From Aspergillus flavus (taxonomy: Eukaryota > Ascomycota > Eurotiomycetes > Eurotiales > Aspergillaceae), in contig NC_092407.1 of the NCBI RefSeq assembly GCF_009017415.1, positions 4,092,001-4,156,000 of the forward strand: a stretch of 64,000 bases of DNA, given 5' to 3'. Numbering within the stretch: the first letter of the stretch is position 1; every line of letters starts with the position of its first letter. Below are positions 24,362-35,154 of this stretch, one piece after another. Both the position numbers and the translations under genes were made by a program. Under the pieces are notes generated by a model. The model was not told the origin of the DNA and did no database searches. It saw nothing but the letters and a program-made list of their open reading frames with translations.

Positions 24362-25370
24362 TGTTCATCTCTTGAGGTGGAATGGTTGGGCAAGAAGTAT
24401 CCGCGCCTGGAAGTCCCTGGGAAAGAATGAGGGTATATAACCGCTTATCATTGAGGTTTGGGGACGGTTCCTGACCCAGAATTTAGAACATTTTGTTGTC
24501 CCGGCTAAGCTCCTCATCAAAAGCTTTTTGATCCCAAGCTTTGGCCAGAGAGGGCTTCAACTCGCTAGATATATGGGGCACCTCATGGTTCCAAGGTTAA
24601 ACATCTTTTGGTACGTACTTCGGAGTACCGATGAACAACCCATAAAAGCATAGTGTGGGTATTAGTCGGGTATAGTTTTACTCGGAGTACACAGCCTGCA
24701 ATATGCTGATCCACAGTTGGGGTCAGTGGGCCCTTCCCCTAGTCAACTATGGTGCCCGGAAACTTGAAAGTAAGCAAACGTTTTCGTACATGATCGGCAT
24801 TCCCAATGGCTTGGATCAGGAAGATCCCGGTATAGTGTAAAGCCTCTAAGGGACAACTATCGCACAGAACCACCTGCGTTAGAGCACGAATTGGTGGCCA
24901 TATGGCAGATCCTGCACGAAAAACGGCGCCCTCGTGAGCATGCGTTAACCCCTGTGGGTACACATCGCAAGGTCTGTTGTCAATGGCGACGCCCCTATGC
25001 AGAGCTATGTCTTGTCAAAAGTAGGTTGTCAGGAGACCAGCCTTACCCCAGAAAGTTTCAGCAATTGATATTTGGAATAGCTCGAGGACTTTCGAAAGTG
25101 CAGTCATAATGACAGAGCATCTGCCCCTCATGGCCGGTTTAACGGAGTGCGATCATTACTACCTTTGAAGTTTTAGATGCAAGCTAATTAGGCCCAGTAG
25201 ATCAATATATCCTCCGATGAGAGAGTAGGGATCGACAGTCAGCGGAGCCGAGTGCCTTACTAGTAGACCTGGAAAGCCTCGGTGTACCTATCGGTACTTT
25301 GTAACGATCGCACGAATTAGCTGAGCACGTCTACCGAAAGACTGGGACTGGATATATGATCCGTAAGCGG

Positions 25371-25379
<9 letters not shown>

Positions 25380-25406
<27 letters not shown>
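25380..25406 (+). repeat. Poly(A) run, 27 bases
   Basis: Twenty-seven consecutive A residues in non-coding DNA. I see no flanking target-site duplication or retroelement ORF, so a processed-retroposon tail cannot be claimed. Confidence 0.9.
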
Positions 25407-25409
<3 letters not shown>

Positions 25410-25985
25410 AACGTACACGATAATAGAAAATGACATCCATTGTATCGTTCAAGTAGAAGCTTACACAATAGGAAAGAAACGACGGTGCTAAAAAGCTTCA
25501 TCGTGCCAAATGATGTGATAAATTCGCAACCTGGGAGCCTGAGGCCATTTATTGTCGCCAAGTTCCAACAGGTTCAAGGTTCAATGTGTCACGGTGTGTC
25601 GCTTTTTTACCCGACACGGAGTACATGCTAAGGTTTACTTTCTATGGGGTAAACAAGCTCCCCTGCAGGTTTCGGTCTTTCCTTGCCGCTGCAAGAATCA
25701 CGCTTTTACTATAACTATCTAGAGTATAGTATCACCCCAGGCGCAGAATAGAATAAGGGAATCGTTTTTCTCCTCTCTTCTCTTCTTTTCTTTTTCTTTT
25801 CCCTTCTGAACTTAAAAAAGAGGCACCTTATTGTCGTTTGCTGTGAGTTGCTCTCGTTGCTGAAAGATTTTCACGGGATCGACCATTTATAAACTTCTAG
25901 TCCCCAAAGCCAGGAGATATTCGCACGACAAGATTCTTTCCAACCATACATTCAATGCTGTCTTATTCTATCGATTGTTCAGACC

Positions 25986-26135
25986 ATGGTTCGTTATATT
26001 ATTGACGAAACTTTAATACCTATGGAAAGTACCAATCGGGTTCTTGAAAACGAACCATGGGTTTCCATTACGGCAGGAGTCGGAAAACGAGGATGCTTCC
26101 TCCGACAGGATAGCAGTGATCAATCTCAGGCTTAG
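25986..26135 (+). CDS. Possible 49-residue hypothetical protein
   Basis: An ATG opens a 50-codon frame. It is preceded by features that look like a fungal promoter: a CT tract at 25763-25806 and an AT-rich TTTATAAAC about 100 bases upstream. The peptide begins MVRYIIDETLIPMESTNRV and ends in a polar DSSDQSQA segment. It shows no motif I know. The opposite strand carries an overlapping 110-codon frame, so which of the two (if either) is expressed is open. Confidence 0.2.
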   Translation: MVRYIIDETLIPMESTNRVLENEPWVSITAGVGKRGCFLRQDSSDQSQA

Positions 26136-27329
26136 GGGGATTATATAGGTACACTTCTCGATCATTGGGTCTGTCGGCCTCTCCCGACCATCCATCGGTG
26201 ATCAGAATTGCCGAATCCGGCAGTTCGGCACTCCCCTCGACGAACATGTCTGATGCAACTATGCTCAATAAATCCGTGAGAGGATGCTTATGGTAGGTCA
26301 CGCTGAGATCCTTTTCCACCAAATATGACGTGGTACCACATCGTCGATAATGACAGCATATATGAATTGCCGGATTTATTCTTACTTCCGAGTAATTCAT
26401 GCAAGGCCCTCAGTGAATATTGAACGGTATGATTGATTTGTCTTTGCAGACTTCAGGCGTCCCAAGCCTGCATATTTGAGACATACAGATACGATTAAGG
26501 CAACAAAGGTATAATTAGTTATGGAGAGATACCATACCCAATATATTGAAGTGCCACGCATTTTCATGAGTTTGGTGGCAGCTTTCTTGGCACAAAGATA
26601 CTAACTGCCTTTCAGGTGAACCGTGAATCAGATCTCACCGCTCGAAGCTTCTTGAGCTCATTTACTACTAGTAGTAAGTTCTTCTCTGGATTAGAGATAT
26701 TAATCAATAATCCACACTTAACATGGTCCGACATGACATCACTGGCGGCAGGGGAGGAGGCTGGTATCTCACCATGTGCAACCCTCGGAGTTGTCGGGTA
26801 TACTTCGTGCCCATGGATCCGAGGATGCGGGATAGGAATGTCCAATTCCTTGGCTTGTTGCGTTGCATGACTCGATCGTATCACGCCGTCGATGGAACCT
26901 ATGAATAGAAGTGGCCAACGGAGTGATCGTCGGTGTCATCCCGCATTAGGACAAGCAGAGCTAAAACGGACGCCTAAAGCTATGGCCTAGTATCTGTATG
27001 TCTCAATTAGGGTCCAAAACAGCATCATCTGACTGGCCCGGAAAACGGAAAATCCCCCAGTGACTGCGCCCCCGCATCGATCTCCGCCCACCGCATGAAT
27101 CAAATCCCATCAATCCATCAGCAGATGAGGAGACTGTCTCACTTTACCGTGGGTATTTCCCCGCCGCTTCTTGTCTGCGATTGCTCCGGTTTCAAAAATC
27201 TGTCCAGGAAGGTTCTATCAGGATGTCTCCATTCACGGTAACCGAACTATACACGATACCGATGTAGTATCTCGGAGACGGTGGCGAGGCAACCGCCTGT
27301 GAATGCTTCGATATGTCCTTGAAAATGGG

Positions 27330-27337
27330 TATATAAA
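27330..27337 (+). promoter_or_regulatory. TATA box of the cerato-platanin gene
   Basis: TATATAAA lies 143 bases before the start codon, in an otherwise mixed-composition leader. This suits a strongly, conditionally expressed secreted-protein gene. Confidence 0.6.
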
Positions 27338-27480
27338 CCTCCTCGGAGTCCCTCGAAGAGGATTTACAATCACAAGCAACTCGAGAACACTCTCCAAGAC
27401 ACTGAAGCCAGAAACCTTCCTACCACCTTCCTCTCAAGCCGTCTTCAAACGACCATCTTTCAGAACATCCATCATAACAA

Positions 27481-27950
27481 TGAAGTCCTTCACTACCATC
27501 TCTCTCCTCGCCCTCTTCTCCTCGGCTTTGGCCGCACCTGTTGAGCAGTCAACCGACGCTTCCACCGCCGCTACTATTTCCGTCTCCTACGACCAAAAGT
27601 ACGATGTCAGCGGCAGCTCTCTGACTACTGTTTCCTGCTCGGACGGTGTCTACGGCCTCATTTCCCAGGGCTACAGCACCTTCGGATCCCTCCCGGGCTT
27701 CCCTAATATCGGAGGTGCTCCTACCGTCGCCGGCTGGAACAGCCCCAATTGCGGAAAGTGCTACCAGCTCCACTATGCGGCCGGCAACGTTGACAAGTCC
27801 ATTTACGTGACTGCCATTGATGCGGCACCCGGTGGCTTCAACATCGGCCTGCAGGCCATGAACACCCTGACGAATGGATTGGCCGAGCAGTTGGGCAGAG
27901 TCAATGTGGACTACACTGAAGTTCCCCGCTCGAACTGCGGCTTCCCTTAA
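27481..27950 (+). CDS. Secreted cerato-platanin (Asp f 13/15-type allergen)
   Basis: A single exon encodes 156 residues. A signal peptide (MKSFTTISLLALFSSALAAP, cut after ALA) precedes a short acidic stretch and the cerato-platanin domain. The domain has VSYDQKYD, the SCSDGV and NCGKCY cysteine motifs, YVTAIDAAPGGFNIG, and the final Cys near the end (SNCGFP), making the usual four cysteines for two disulfides. These small beta-barrel proteins are secreted or wall-bound, bind chitin-like oligomers, and in plant interactions act as elicitors; Aspergillus members are known as allergens. The open frame extends 59 codons further upstream, but the ATG used here is the one followed directly by the signal peptide and lies downstream of the TATA box. 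Confidence 0.95.
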
Positions 27951-28187
27951 TGGATGAGGTTATCTGATGGATGGTCACGATGAATCATGAGTTACATGAT
28001 CCCAGTATCTAATTTTATCTTCTGATGTCTCTACTTCAGCATGTGATATAGCATTAATGCGTTACGCGGGATAATATAATCAAAGAACGTTGCATTTGAT
28101 TCTGAAAGTGGAGATGGTATCTTCGTGATCTATTGTGGTAGTTCTATATAAATAGTGTAAGGGGTCTATCATAGTGTACACGCGTCC

Positions 28188-29941
28188 TTATTGCACAACT
28201 TCAAGCATCTCCTCCACTCTGCCGAATTTAGAACGGATTTTACCGATCTGCTGGCCCCGCTCACGTTCGGCAGCATCAATACGCTGCCAGTCCTCCCATG
28301 TTGTTGCCCGCAAACCACGCTTCTCGGCCTCGGGGCGTACTCCCTCCCAGCCAAGGCCGGTGCTGTGCCCGGGACCATTCAAAAGAGAGCCCTTACCTCG
28401 GTGGCTGCTCAAATCAGCAGCCACCACATCTGCCGTCGTAAATGCGTCTGTCATGGTCGTCGCGATAACGCCGGTGGGTCCACGCTTGACCCAGCCAGCA
28501 CAGTATAGACCCGGTAGGTGTGAGATAACTGACCCATCAGGGAGCTGTTCGTTATCCCCTGTATTCGTGGGGCTTGTGACTCTACCGAATCCGTCGTTGG
28601 GGATGACACCGCGTTTCGTGTCAAATTGAATCCCAAGGTCTTCTAGTCCAGGCAAAGGGAGTGATTTGTATCCAACACTTCGGAAGAATGTATTAGCGGG
28701 AATGTTGACCTGCGCTCGCTGGCCGTTGGAAAGATACTTGGGCGACACTTTAGCACTAGTAATATATGGATCCGCCGGGTCTAATTCATTGCGGGAGAAT
28801 TTGACGTGTGACAGGCGGTATGGATGAATTGGGGACCAGTTGAGGCACTCTGGCGAGAGAAGGAAATCTAATGACCAGGACTTGGCGGATGTTGCTGGAT
28901 CGTTACTGGATCCCTTTGCGAGGAGCTGGATGAGCCGTTTCTGGGCTCTAGGGAGGGAATTCATGACATCGTCTGGTGGGAATAGTTCCTTACGAACTGG
29001 ATCGAACGACACACCCGGTAACTGGAGCAACTCACGAAGCTCCTTGATTGTGAATGCAGCCTACACAATGTCAGTAAAAATATGCTGCGCTAAATGATGT
29101 ATCTGAGCTCATCAACATACCTGCATCGGCCCTCGACGGCCAACTACGTGAACTCGTTTGATCTTGCTCTTGGCCAATGCCTCCACAGCATAATCTGTTA
29201 TGTCAGTCTTGCGCAGAGTATCCACATCTGATAGTAAGATTCTTGCTACATCTAGCGCAACGTTGCCCTGGCCGATAATCACAGCGTTTTCACCGGATGT
29301 CAGGTCTGGTGCTAGGTCGCGGTGCTCGGGAAGACCATTGTACCACCCGACAAATTCGCGAGCTGAGTATACATTCCGACAGGCTTTCTCTCCGGGAATA
29401 CCCAACTCTTTATCCTTCGGAGCTCCGTATGAGAATAAGATAGCATCATAATGCGGCTTAAGCGCTTGTAGAGGGAGATCCTCGCCCAGTTCAATATTGC
29501 CGATGAAATTGAAACGGGGAGATGCGGCAACTTCGGTAAATTTCTCCTCACAATTCTATGGGCCGGTCAGATTAATCCATCTATATAGCAAGATCGGTGG
29601 GGCACAATATTTGTGAACAATTAGCCACGACGTACCTTGACTTCCGGATGGTCTGGTGCTACCCCATACCGCACCAGCCCGAAGGGCACGGGTAATTTTT
29701 CGTACATATCTACCACAGCATCGTCCACTTTTGCCAACAGTCTATAGGCTGCATAGAAACCGGCCGGACCCGACCCCACAACAGCGACGCGAAAAGGTTG
29801 ATTAGTCTGAACGGACTGACTGTTATGACGTCGTTGCCATACTGGTTGCGGTAGAAGACGATGCGGCGAGCGGCGGAGTGGAGAGCGGCTGATCTGCACC
29901 GTGCATTGCGAACAGATGTAAGGCACACGCTGGAGGTTCAT
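28188..29941 (-). CDS. ARH1: NADPH:adrenodoxin (ferredoxin) oxidoreductase, mitochondrial
   Basis: Three exons, 29941-29636, 29555-29121 and 29060-28188, all joined in phase 0, encode 537 residues. The basic N-terminus ([20 protein letters not shown]) looks like a matrix presequence. FAD binding is shown by [18 protein letters not shown] and by the [20 protein letters not shown] segment. NADPH binding is shown by [17 protein letters not shown] and VHVVGRRGP, and the C-terminal FAD contact by [17 protein letters not shown]. The enzyme passes electrons from NADPH to mitochondrial ferredoxin for Fe-S cluster assembly and haem A synthesis and is essential in yeast. Size is somewhat above the yeast protein because of a longer C-terminus. 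Its start lies 378 bases from the divergently transcribed membrane-protein gene. Confidence 0.95.
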
Positions 29942-30319
29942 TGTGCCTGAGACGGATACGTGGTGGAGTTCGCAATTAATTGATTGATCTGATTGACTTT
30001 CCCCGAGATCGATAAATGGCCATGACGGCAGTGCACGTGATCCTTATCGGGACGGTTGCCGCGCCGACTATCGTGATGTTGACGATCCGGAGTAGATGGA
30101 GAAGGGCTTTTGCACGGGTCAGCTCGCAGGAGCTTCTCGGACACTTTCCTCCTCTGACATTCCATCGTTCCATGGTTCCGTCCATTGTTTCTACATACTT
30201 CATCTCCCCCAGCATTCTTTTTGTTAAGGTTATTGCGTCTACCGCCACTCATCTCCCCGCTCTCTCGCGTGGGTGGATGTATTGATATAGACAAATTAAG
30301 AGATTCTTCCATCGCGACA
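29942..30319. promoter_or_regulatory. Shared divergent promoter of ARH1 and the four-TM protein
   Basis: 378 bases separate two outward-pointing start codons. The sequence is mixed in composition with no clear TATA box, as is usual for housekeeping fungal promoters. Confidence 0.5.
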
Positions 30320-32551
30320 ATGGGAGAGTCGCCTCCATTCCTTTATGGCACCCCTTCAGCGTACAGATTTGATGGACCGACGGATCGCCCTTTCAACCCA
30401 AAGGCTGTGACACAGGCGAGCTGGACTCGTCCACCGTCCAAGCCCAAACCAAAAGGGCCACTGGTGAATTTCAATCGGCATCCGGACTCTGTAAGTGTCT
30501 ACGATATCTTGTGTAAGACATACATACTGACGATATGGTACGCTGAAGTATTGTAATATCCCCAGTGGCAAGTCCAAATGGACCCCAATGCACCCAAACA
30601 CTAAGAATAGGGTGATCTACGGGCGAAAGGTACAGCTTGGGCTGCGCATTCTCCAGCTGATTGGAGCTCTTGGGTCTCTTTTTTGTGCCATTGTTATCAA
30701 GAATGCTGCTGCGGCCCTTATATGGATTGTCCGTGTCGGAGTAAGTACAGACCGAGTTTGATCTGGTTAAATGTTGCCCTAACATTTTATTAGCCGGCTG
30801 TGGCAATTTTACACACTCTTTATGGTATCTATCACCTCTGTCGCTCAATTACACGACCTGCTGGAACTCAAGCCAGCTACATGTTATTTTGCGGGACCTT
30901 CGACCTCGGCTTGGTCCCTTTTTACGTGTTTGCGGCATATTTAGGCTTCAACCAATACACTGACAATGCATACCATTGGAGTACTTTGCTCAGTCCCGAC
31001 TTTGAGGTCTCAACCAAGATTGCCCAGGCCACATTCCTGCTGAGTGTCATAAATGGCGGATTGCATGCAATTTCTTTGGGCATTTCGATCTTTTTGGGTA
31101 TCATTTTCCGCAAAATTACCCGTCTTCCCCCAGATCTGAACCCATTGGAAGATAACTTGACAGCCCGTCCTCACAAACGAAACAAGTCCGAGATTACCAA
31201 GAAGCATACTAGCAGCTCTACTTTAGATTCCACCATGTCGGGCGAGACGCTGATCGGCGCACCCCGCACTATGTCGTTCATGCACACGCGGGCCAAATCA
31301 TCCGAGGGCGGTTCTAGTACCTCACCGTTAGACGCGAGGGAAAATAGATTATCCCAGATGACCATGGCTTATGACCACGATGAACTTCCTGTGCCGCTGA
31401 TGCCATTTGGCCGACAAGCAGACACTGCGGAGCACATGATGTACCAGCTTCCGGACCAGGACGAAGACATTCTCACGAGGCCTACAACCAGAATTTCCTA
31501 CGCTTCACCTGTACGAGAGCGATCTCCAGATGTTCCTAGCCGATCTCAGTGTGCGAGTCCAGCTTCGGAAAATTGGATTGCTTTTCCATCTCGATCCGCT
31601 TCACCGGTGGAAGAAGGCCAGAAGGAAAATCTCCTCCATCGCGACCCCTCCTCTGTGTACAGTAGACCTACCAACACGCCAGCCTCTGGAAATAGTGGAC
31701 CCTTGGATTGGTTCAACAATCAGCGTATTGGATGGGAACTTGAAGATACAATCCGAGAAGACGTACGGGGCGAATATGAATCTGTCCCTATACGGGAATA
31801 CTATGGAAATGATGATGAGAATCATTATCTTCCACAACGGGACAGATTCTACGATAATGCCGAAGAGGATATCAGCGACCATCCCATCCATATCTTCGAG
31901 GACCATAGCGAGGTTAGGGAATCTTCTGAGTCGTTACGCGTCAATCCTTTAGCGCTGAACCCACCTACCCCGCAGCCTGCCTTTGTTGAAACGCCTGATG
32001 ATGCAACGCAAAATGGCCGTATGGTGCTTGTGGATATCCCTAATCTCTCCCCTAACCCAACAGCTTCGCCACCTCCTGTTGACAGCCCGGAGAAGAGCGG
32101 TCGGTTTTACGGTGAACTTGAAAGCAAGACTGGACTCAGTATTCCCCGGAATGTCAGTAACCACGATGAGGACACACGCGGCTTAGGGCGAAAGAAGAGC
32201 AAGCTTATGAAGCGCAGAAGTCAGAAGATGAACACTTACGGCGCTCTCAAGCAGCATGACGACGCGATCAATGTCAATGAAAACGGGCTTGTAGTTCCGC
32301 CTCAGAGCCCTATGACAGTCGAGAGCGATCGCAAGGGCCGTGTTGTCAGTAACTCTGGAGCTGATATCGGTCCTAATGTAAGTGGTGGATCAGCTCTATC
32401 ATATGGTAACTACATTGCGGGGCTTGGAGTTGGAAGAAGACGTGATGTCAGTGGAAAGGTTGCGGAGGAAGGTCGAGGTGGCATGAACAAGGCCACAGAC
32501 GAGAAGCAAACCATCCGAGCTGCTGGATGGGCACGTTTTGCTGGGCTGTAG
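30320..32551 (+). CDS. Four-transmembrane protein with long disordered cytosolic tail
   Basis: Three exons, 30320-30490, 30549-30740 and 30794-32551, encode 706 residues. The first acceptor is AAG at 30546-30548, after an ACTGAC branch site; using the nearby CCCAG instead would lead to an in-frame stop. Residues 1-85 are Pro-rich and cytosolic (RPFNPKAV, FNRHPDS). Four helices lie at about 86-107, 110-132, 146-168 and 193-220, a MARVEL-like arrangement. The rest is a 480-residue Ser/Pro/Asp-rich tail ending with a short basic stretch (KLMKRRSQKMN) and AAGWARFAGL. Conserved uncharacterised proteins with this plan occur across Eurotiales. No enzyme motif is visible; a role in membrane organisation is only a guess from topology. 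Confidence 0.85.
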
Positions 32552-32932
32552 TGCTTTGGTTTAACGATGAGGCGCAAAACAGATGTTTTTCGGTCATGGG
32601 ACTAATGCGATTTGGGAATGCGTTTGGTATGATGGAATTTCTTTACGATGCTTGATGGATGTTTATGCTATGATACTCCCTTGATACATGTATGTAGTAA
32701 CGTAAATATTGCATGAATTCATAAGAATAAATATGCACTCGTCTACCTGATCAGGTAAACAGGACATCAATTCGAGGGTCTTCTACCTCATTCTTGGATG
32801 ATTTTTAGAGCTTGTAAACAACGCCGGACTCCTGTATAATATTCCCGTTGTATCTTCAAGAGAATTCCGCTCGAAATCACGTTTGGCGATAGATTCCAGC
32901 CCGGCCTCTTCTTAAACAAGGGATGTGGCCGT
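32552..32932. other. Convergent 3' region at the left border of the accessory island
   Basis: The 381 bases hold the 3' ends of the four-TM gene and the first island gene. No coding sequence is seen. Confidence 0.6.
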
Positions 32933-33595
32933 TCACCGGAACCCTAAGGCAGGAGGGACATACCTCCAGCCACTGGTGTTGTGCTTAGCAATAGCATCGT
33001 ATATCTCACGCTCCAACCTTAAACTAGCCTGCTGGTGATCTGGGAACTGATGGTCGCAAAACTTGCCCAGCAGCAAACTATATGTATCGTCTTTCGATGA
33101 ATTGTCATCAGTAGTCACCTTAGCTTCCCCACGTTTCGTAATCCGTAGGCAATTCTCTAGGAACCGAAAATACTCGGGCGAGTTGAGTCTGATCTTCCCC
33201 TTCCATTCTGTCCAGGGCGCATTCTCTGTTGTAACCTCAACATACCATTTCACTGTCTTTGTCTTCATGTGTGGGTTCTTCCTGTAGAATGCATCAAGTC
33301 TTGCTTGAATATCATCAACCAACTTTTGGTCGGCTTCCTCCTTGCTCAGTGGCTTATCCGGGTATGTCTCGCCGACCTGAATGGAGTAGATTCCAGGGCT
33401 GTGGTCTGTAGGTTCCTTTGTACGCTTCCCTTCTCCCTCCTTGGCACGCCGTAGACATTCCACCAGAAAGCAGTTATAAATTTCTTTATCGTCAAGTACT
33501 TTGATGACCCACTTGTATCTGACTGTAGATTTGAGCTTGATATACCACATCACTTGTGTAGACTTGTCGGTCCCGTGCTTCTGTGGTGTATTCAT
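32933..33595 (-). CDS. Two-domain member of the island's small-protein family
   Basis: A single exon encodes 220 residues made of two copies of one roughly 95-residue unit, about 15-105 and 113-210. Each copy opens with an aromatic-basic strand (MWYIKLKST; VKWYVEVTT), has a helix (FLVECLRRAKEGEGKRT; FLENCLRITKRGEAKVT) and then a YSIQVGETYP or YSLLLGKF strand. Each ends in a charged helix (EEADQKLVDDIQARLDAF; QASLRLEREIYDAI). The match between copies is obvious by eye, so an internal tandem duplication is directly supported. No signal peptide or membrane helix is seen; the protein is highly charged and probably intracellular. I do not recognise the family. It is the best preserved copy of a set of seven on this strand up to 42.2 kb. 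Confidence 0.55.
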   Translation of the reverse strand: MNTPQKHGTDKSTQVMWYIKLKSTVRYKWVIKVLDDKEIYNCFLVECLRRAKEGEGKRTKEPTDHSPGIYSIQVGETYPDKPLSKEEADQKLVDDIQARLDAFYRKNPHMKTKTVKWYVEVTTENAPWTEWKGKIRLNSPEYFRFLENCLRITKRGEAKVTTDDNSSKDDTYSLLLGKFCDHQFPDHQQASLRLEREIYDAIAKHNTSGWRYVPPALGFR

Positions 33596-33960
33596 GTTGT
33601 ATGTGGATACTCCAAGTGGTGGTAGGTGTCCATACTATTATATCGTAATAGTGGAGGGGGTGTTGTTCGTATAGAAATTATAAGCATGCGTAAACAAACG
33701 GAATCGATAATCTATAGCAATAAGCTTCGAAGCCTGAGTCGGCTATATATTTTATCCAAAACCTAAGCCCTTGTCTGCAAGAAGCAAGAAGCACCCTTGA
33801 CAACGAACCACAACACAATGGCTTTCTTATTGCATATAATGATGGACAATGACCTAAAAACAAAAGGATCTCACACAAGCCTACATCTTTGTAATCGCCT
33901 GAAGTCCTTCTCAATCTTATCCCTAATTATATTCAGTTGCAGTTACACAACCGGGTTTAA

Positions 33961-34215
33961 CTGAAACGCAGCCCTAACAAACTTCGGCTTCTCATCTAGT
34001 GGGCACTTACCCAGACTAAGAGACAGTATAAAATTGTCACTGTTATCCCTATGTATAACCGTGACGGCATCACAGTTTGTAAAGTTGGCAGCATCCATGC
34101 TTATGAATCCTGAGCATCGTTCCAGGAATACCTTCGCTGGAATAGATGGCGTGCTGGGAGGAACGTGTCTTGTAAGTATATATCTATTTCGTCGGAGGTG
34201 CTGTCTTGGACTTAG
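33961..34215 (-). pseudogene. Degraded copy of the island family
   Basis: Read on the minus strand, EIDIYLQDTF is followed after a frame change by VFLERCSGFI, DAVTVIHRDNS and LSLGKCPLDEKPKF, then a stop. These correspond in order to the strand, helix, DNS strand and G-x-x-P segment of the family. The break between the first segment and the rest indicates a frameshift. No ATG-initiated frame covers the whole domain. Confidence 0.4.
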
Positions 34216-34586
34216 ACTAAGTGTTCAATTATGCTGCTGCAGAGTTTGTTAAAGTGGTGTTTCCATGTTGTGCTGAATGTAGTGTGAGCTTCATTTTTGT
34301 TTTGGGCCTTTGGTTGCTATGCAGAGGTGGATTATGGACAAAGAACAAAGCATTACGTTATAACAATGAATTATTAGGCTCAAACAAAGAACAGCATCAT
34401 TCACTCTTCCAGGCTGGCAGCTGATCTATTTCTATTTGTCCCCCTTGCCTTCCTCCTCCAGTTTTTCTTTCTTTCCCCTCCATCTTCTTAGATCCCCTTC
34501 AACAATCAAACTTTTGTAGCCCCAGAGGCACTTGATCTCACTGCATCACGTTTGGTCAGAGTCGGTGTTGGATAGCTCCCTATGCA

Positions 34587-34998
34587 ATGGCTGGACTAGT
34601 CATCATGACACCCATTTTAGTGGGCTATCGAGAGGGCCGCTATCTTTCGGCTAAAGTCAGTGGACCTCATCTTATTGCCATATAATTTGCTAATCCATAT
34701 TCTGTGGAAAACTGCTTAGGTTGGGGCGGGCGTCACTACACCTGAGGATATTGTTCAACAGGTGGCTTCTAATTTAGATTTCGTGGTGCCGGACCACTTT
34801 GAGCTGTACGAAGGAGATAAGCTACTCGACAGAAAGACCGCTGTGCCAGGACCAATCAACGACGGCACTGTATTCCAGTTGATGCTCTCGAATTATGCAA
34901 AGAGGATGTATCTGGAGATACTCAGTCAATGTTCTCATACTTGCATTCACAATGGGCAACGGAGAAAACTCCGAGACGTTGCGGCAGAGATACAATAG
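34587..34998 (+). CDS. Possible ubiquitin-like small protein
   Basis: Two exons, 34587-34655 and 34720-34998, joined in phase 0 across a 64-base intron (GTCAGT donor, TGCTAAT branch, CTTAG acceptor), give 115 residues. The segment from about residue 8 to 82 reads like a ubiquitin fold: two N-terminal strands, a helix at PEDIVQQVASN, then FELYEGDKLLDRKTA and INDGTVFQLML. These mirror the LIFAGKQLEDGRT and STLHLVL parts of ubiquitin. There is no terminal Gly-Gly; the protein continues about 33 residues in a basic tail. The frame may be only the first part of a larger gene, since nuclease-like sequence follows on the same strand at 35155-35882. Similarity to ubiquitin is judged by eye only. Confidence 0.4.
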
Positions 34999-35154
34999 AG
35001 CGAGGTTACTATCTATTTAATGATACCCTTGTCCTCATTCTATTGCTAAGACAGACATCTAACTATCTACACGCAGCTCACCTCTCCATACGTATATGCA
35101 ACTGAGCTGCAGACATACTTCATGTTTTGATATATGACTTCCCCTTGACATTGT

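Larger units (their letters stand above)
24362..27480. other. 3 kb intergenic region with poly-A run and weak gene-like signals
   Basis: The stretch holds a 27-base A run at 25380-25406 and a pyrimidine tract at 25763-25806 followed by a possible mini-gene at 25986. Two unassigned minus-strand frames of 90 and 110 codons lie at 26612-26884 and 26068-26400. The last 200 bases are the promoter of the cerato-platanin gene. Nothing else is recognisable. Confidence 0.5.

Noticed and set aside
26068..26884. Two minus-strand frames of 110 and 90 codons
   Set aside because: No motif, no convincing splice connection, and the first overlaps a competing plus-strand mini-ORF; left as unassigned.
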